A DNA stretch of 23,244 bases from JBMTVN01 sp046047235 (lineage in GTDB: Bacteria > Verrucomicrobiota > Verrucomicrobiia > Limisphaerales > JAHDYP01). This document shows positions 23,222 through 23,244 of this stretch, piece by piece. Positions within the stretch are counted from its first letter, which is position 1; each line of letters starts with the position of its first letter. The position numbers and the translations under genes were made by a program. The notes under the pieces are model-generated. The model saw only the letters and a program-made list of their open reading frames with translations, was not told the origin of the DNA and ran no database searches. The stretch lies in NCBI GenBank assembly GCA_046047235.1, contig JBJOII010000065.1:1-23244 (forward strand), given 5' to 3'.

Positions 23222-23244
23222 CCCATCTCCCATCTCCCATATCC
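23222..23244. repeat. C-rich heptamer repeat at the window edge
   Basis: CCCATCT x2 (23222-23235), CCCATAT (23236-23242) and CC running off the edge. These are the same units as in 17428-17455, about 5.8 kb away and again just after a + strand gene. Confidence 0.85.

Overview
The window is 23.2 kb of GC-rich, gene-dense bacterial chromosome. No rRNA, tRNA, insertion sequence, phage gene or CRISPR array was seen. The + strand is C-rich and G-poor throughout, whichever strand carries the gene. Proteins encoded on + are therefore rich in Pro/Thr/Gln/His, and those on - are rich in Gly/Arg/Val/Glu. The gene families (a PQQ-like propeller of a type I associate with planctomycetes and verrucomicrobia, a small GIY-YIG-like protein, a squalene/phytoene desaturase with glycosyl- and acyltransferase partners, a rhamnogalacturonan-acetylesterase-like SGNH enzyme) suggest the PVC superphylum, most likely Verrucomicrobiota. 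That assignment is inference; no marker gene settles it.

Layout. Bases 1-1719 hold the end of a family 2 glycosyltransferase, a translationally coupled methyltransferase, and a converging unknown helical protein. Bases 1953-5894 hold a membrane hybrid histidine kinase with an overlapping exported PQQ-like beta-propeller gene that carries a one-base frameshift. Bases 5855-10617 (-) form a five-gene operon: RpoS-like group 2 sigma factor, small DUF2892-like membrane protein, CrtI/CrtN carotenoid desaturase, PlsC-type acyltransferase and CrtQ-like glycosyltransferase. A 247-bp control region separates it from a divergent CarH/LitR-type B12-binding MerR regulator (10865-11812), which is followed by a SRPBCC protein and a DMT exporter. 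Bases 13389-14669 (-) encode enolase, with a clear promoter and intrinsic terminator. A methyltransferase and purH follow on +. Bases 17179-17529 are non-coding and packed with 7-bp and 6-bp tandem repeats. Then come a single-domain response regulator (-), PTS enzyme I (+), a GIY-YIG-like protein (-), a secreted SGNH esterase (-) and a secreted GH13 amylase (+). The window ends in the same heptamer repeat family seen at 17.4 kb.

The most interesting unit is 5855-12315. A predicted adenosylcobalamin photoreceptor-repressor faces an operon that starts with its own non-ECF sigma factor and continues into genes that would build a desaturated, glycosylated and acylated carotenoid. The inferred logic is that light destroys the B12 chromophore, the repressor leaves the shared control region, the sigma factor is made, and pigment synthesis follows. 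The upstream synthase (crtB/crtM or hpnCDE) is not in the window. The remaining genes are housekeeping (enolase, purH, PTS enzyme I) or outward-facing carbohydrate enzymes.
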